Below are positions 31,248 to 32,501 of a stretch of DNA of 32,501 bases, piece after piece (the first letter of the stretch is position 1; each line of letters opens with the position of its first letter). The position numbers and the translations under genes were made by a program. The notes below the pieces were generated by a model that did no database searches, had not been told where the DNA came from, and worked only from the letters and a program-made list of their open reading frames with translations. Origin of the DNA: CAZYMI01 sp964648505 (lineage in GTDB: Bacteria > Pseudomonadota > Alphaproteobacteria > Micavibrionales > Micavibrionaceae); NCBI GenBank assembly GCA_964648505.1, contig CAZYMI010000022.1, positions 1-32,501 of the forward strand. The letters are read 5' to 3'.

Positions 31248-32399
31248 ATGAACACAACAATGAACTCACTCGGCATCAATAAACCGCCCGCGCAAACCCG
31301 CGTAGTCGTCGCTATGTCGGGTGGGGTGGATTCGTCTGTTGTGGCGGCCTTGCTGAACGAACAAGGTTATGATGTGGTGGGTATCACACTGCAACTTTAT
31401 GATTACGGCGAAGCGCTGAAAAAGAAAGGCGCATGCTGCGCCGGGCAAGATATTTATGATGCGCGTCGAGTTGCTGAAGCACGAGGATTCCCGCACTATG
31501 TTTTGAATTACGAAAGCAAATTCAAAGACAGTGTGATTGATGATTTTGTTGAAACTTACCTTCAAGGTGCAACCCCTATTCCGTGCGTGCGTTGTAATCA
31601 ATCTGTTAAATTTAGGGACCTTTTAAAAGTGGCGGAAGATTTAGGGGCTGATTGCATGGCAACTGGCCATTATGTTCAGCGCATTATCGGCAATGATGGC
31701 CGCGCAGAGTTACACCGCGCCGTTGATTTAGGCAAAGATCAAAGTTATTTCCTGTTTGCAACATCGCAAAAACAAATGGATTTTTTGCGTTTCCCGCTTG
31801 GCGGCTGGACGAAGGAAACAACCCGCCAGCATGCGGAACGATTGGGTTTAATCACGGCTGCCAAACCAGATTCGCAAGATATTTGTTTTGTGCCCAACGG
31901 TGATTACGCAAGCGTTGTTAAAAAAATTCGCCCCGATGCAGAACGCGTTGGCAATATTATCCATCTCGATGGCCGCGTTGTGGGCCAGCATGAAGGTATT
32001 GTGCATTACACGATTGGCCAGCGCAAAGGTTTAGGCATTGGCGGTGGTTTCACCGATAATAACGATCCGCTTTATGTGGTGCGCATTGATGCGGCGAACA
32101 ATACCGTGATTGTTGGCCCCAAAGAGGCGCTGGCGCGTGATGTGATTATGATTGGCGATACAAACTGGCTTACAAATATAAAAGAGCCTATGCGTGTTGA
32201 AGTAAAATTACGATCCATGACCCGCGCGATGCCCGCCACACTTTCATGTATGCCAGATGATAGCGCGACCATTACGCTTGATACCCCACAATTCGGCATT
32301 TCCCCGGGTCAGGCCGCGGTCTGCTATATCGGCCAGCGCCTGATTGGCGGCGGCTGGATTAAGCAAACAGCGCAATCAGCCCAAAAACAAGCGGCCTAA
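31248..32399 (+). CDS. mnmA: tRNA-specific 2-thiouridylase MnmA
   Basis: A 383-residue enzyme that adds sulfur to uridine 34 of Lys, Glu and Gln tRNAs. The PP-loop AMSGGVDSSVVAALL is at about 22-36. The catalytic cysteines are C116 in PIPCVRCNQSVKF and the Cys of KPDSQDICFVPNGDYAS. HYTIGQRKGLGIG is also typical. ATG 31248 or 31260 is the likely start; an upstream in-frame TTG is less likely, and none has a clear ribosome binding site. The sulfur comes ultimately from a cysteine desulfurase, which lies 3 kb upstream. Confidence 0.97.
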   Translation: MNTTMNSLGINKPPAQTRVVVAMSGGVDSSVVAALLNEQGYDVVGITLQLYDYGEALKKKGACCAGQDIYDARRVAEARGFPHYVLNYESKFKDSVIDDFVETYLQGATPIPCVRCNQSVKFRDLLKVAEDLGADCMATGHYVQRIIGNDGRAELHRAVDLGKDQSYFLFATSQKQMDFLRFPLGGWTKETTRQHAERLGLITAAKPDSQDICFVPNGDYASVVKKIRPDAERVGNIIHLDGRVVGQHEGIVHYTIGQRKGLGIGGGFTDNNDPLYVVRIDAANNTVIVGPKEALARDVIMIGDTNWLTNIKEPMRVEVKLRSMTRAMPATLSCMPDDSATITLDTPQFGISPGQAAVCYIGQRLIGGGWIKQTAQSAQKQAA

Positions 32400-32410
32400 A
32401 GCCATAGATC

Positions 32411-32440
32411 TTGACATTTTCTGGCCATTCGGGGCATATC
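32411..32440 (+). promoter_or_regulatory. Promoter of the CAU-anticodon tRNA
   Basis: TTGACA at 32411-32416 is an exact -35 consensus. CATATC at 32435-32440 after an 18-nt spacer is a partial -10. The expected start near 32447 would give a leader of about 5 nt before the tRNA. It lies 11 nt after the mnmA stop. Confidence 0.65.
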
Positions 32441-32451
32441 AGGGCCTCGAA

Positions 32452-32501
32452 GGCTCGGTAGCTCAGTGGTAGAGCAGGGGAATCATAATCCCTTGGTCGG
32501 G
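32452..32501 (+). tRNA. tRNA with CAU anticodon (Met or lysidine-type Ile2), truncated at the window edge
   Basis: The acceptor strand GGCTCGG (32452-32458) is followed by TA, D-stem GCTC/GAGC with loop AGTGGTA, anticodon stem GGGGA/TCCCT and loop ATCATAA with CAT at positions 34-36. The sequence ends in the variable loop and the start of the T stem (TGGTCGGG). Both elongator tRNA-Met and tRNA-Ile2 have this anticodon. The identity cannot be settled without the 3' half and genome comparison. Confidence 0.9.

Noticed and set aside
1..32501. CRISPR arrays, phage or transposon genes, toxin-antitoxin pairs, restriction or defence islands
   Set aside because: I looked for repeated spaced units, integrase or transposase motifs and paired small genes. 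None was found; the window is core metabolic and housekeeping sequence.

Overview
The window is chromosomal DNA of an alphaproteobacterium with moderately low GC (about 40-45% by eye) and a compact genome. It is almost entirely housekeeping. The taxon is suggested by a DUF1476 / F1-ATPase zeta-inhibitor gene (a family essentially confined to Alphaproteobacteria), an sdhCDAB operon, a type-A RNase P RNA, an anmK/tyrS divergent pair and cytochrome c maturation genes. A finer placement cannot be made by reading. A run of 10 Ns at 1744-1753 marks a draft-assembly gap. I see no prophage, insertion sequence, CRISPR array or integrative element.

Layout. 1-1578 (+): end of ccmF, then ccmG, ccmH and a short ccmI-like TPR protein, chained by 4-nt ATGA overlaps. 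1575-2255 (-): exported HExxH protein interrupted by the N gap. 2332-3440 (+): YggT and folD. 3437-4300 (-): purC. 4389-4706 (+): zeta inhibitor with terminator. 4973-8527 (+): purQ, purL, a BolA-like gene and a CGFS glutaredoxin. 8528-9090: regulatory DNA, a 45-codon membrane ORF and two terminator-like hairpins. 9091-10881 (+): adenine deaminase. 18202 down to 10887 (-): asd, sdhC, sdhD, sdhA, a small unknown, sdhB, a UMF1-type MFS transporter, an AmpD-like amidase and rnpB. 18289-20178 (+): a soluble hybrid histidine kinase with a complete internal phosphorelay. 21879 down to 20167 (-): anmK and a Cys-rich exported protein. 21925-23178 (+): tyrS. 26206 down to 23162 (-): a giant AsmA/DUF3971-like protein. 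26281-26811 (+): Bcp peroxiredoxin. 27847 down to 26756 (-): alpha/beta hydrolase and a small unknown. 28067-29504 (+): cysteine desulfurase and [2Fe-2S] ferredoxin. 30168-29506 (-): LOG-family protein. 31137-30211 (-): MOSC protein. 31248-32399 (+): mnmA. 32452 to the end: a truncated CAU-anticodon tRNA with its own promoter.

How the genes work together. Purine synthesis (folD for one-carbon units, purC, purQ, purL) and purine salvage (ade) lie within 8 kb. Respiration is served by Ccm, Sdh and the zeta inhibitor. Peptidoglycan recycling is represented by an AmpD-like amidase and AnmK, with an MFS transporter overlapping ampD. Sulfur and iron-sulfur functions (BolA-like, CGFS glutaredoxin, cysteine desulfurase, ferredoxin, MnmA) recur along the window.

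The most notable points are the rnpB gene whose 5' end is nested in the ampD reading frame with an internal promoter, the absence of purS beside a short-form purL, a structured leader with a terminator just ahead of adenine deaminase, and a sensorless hybrid kinase preceded by an exact TATAAT box. No clearly new multi-gene system was found.
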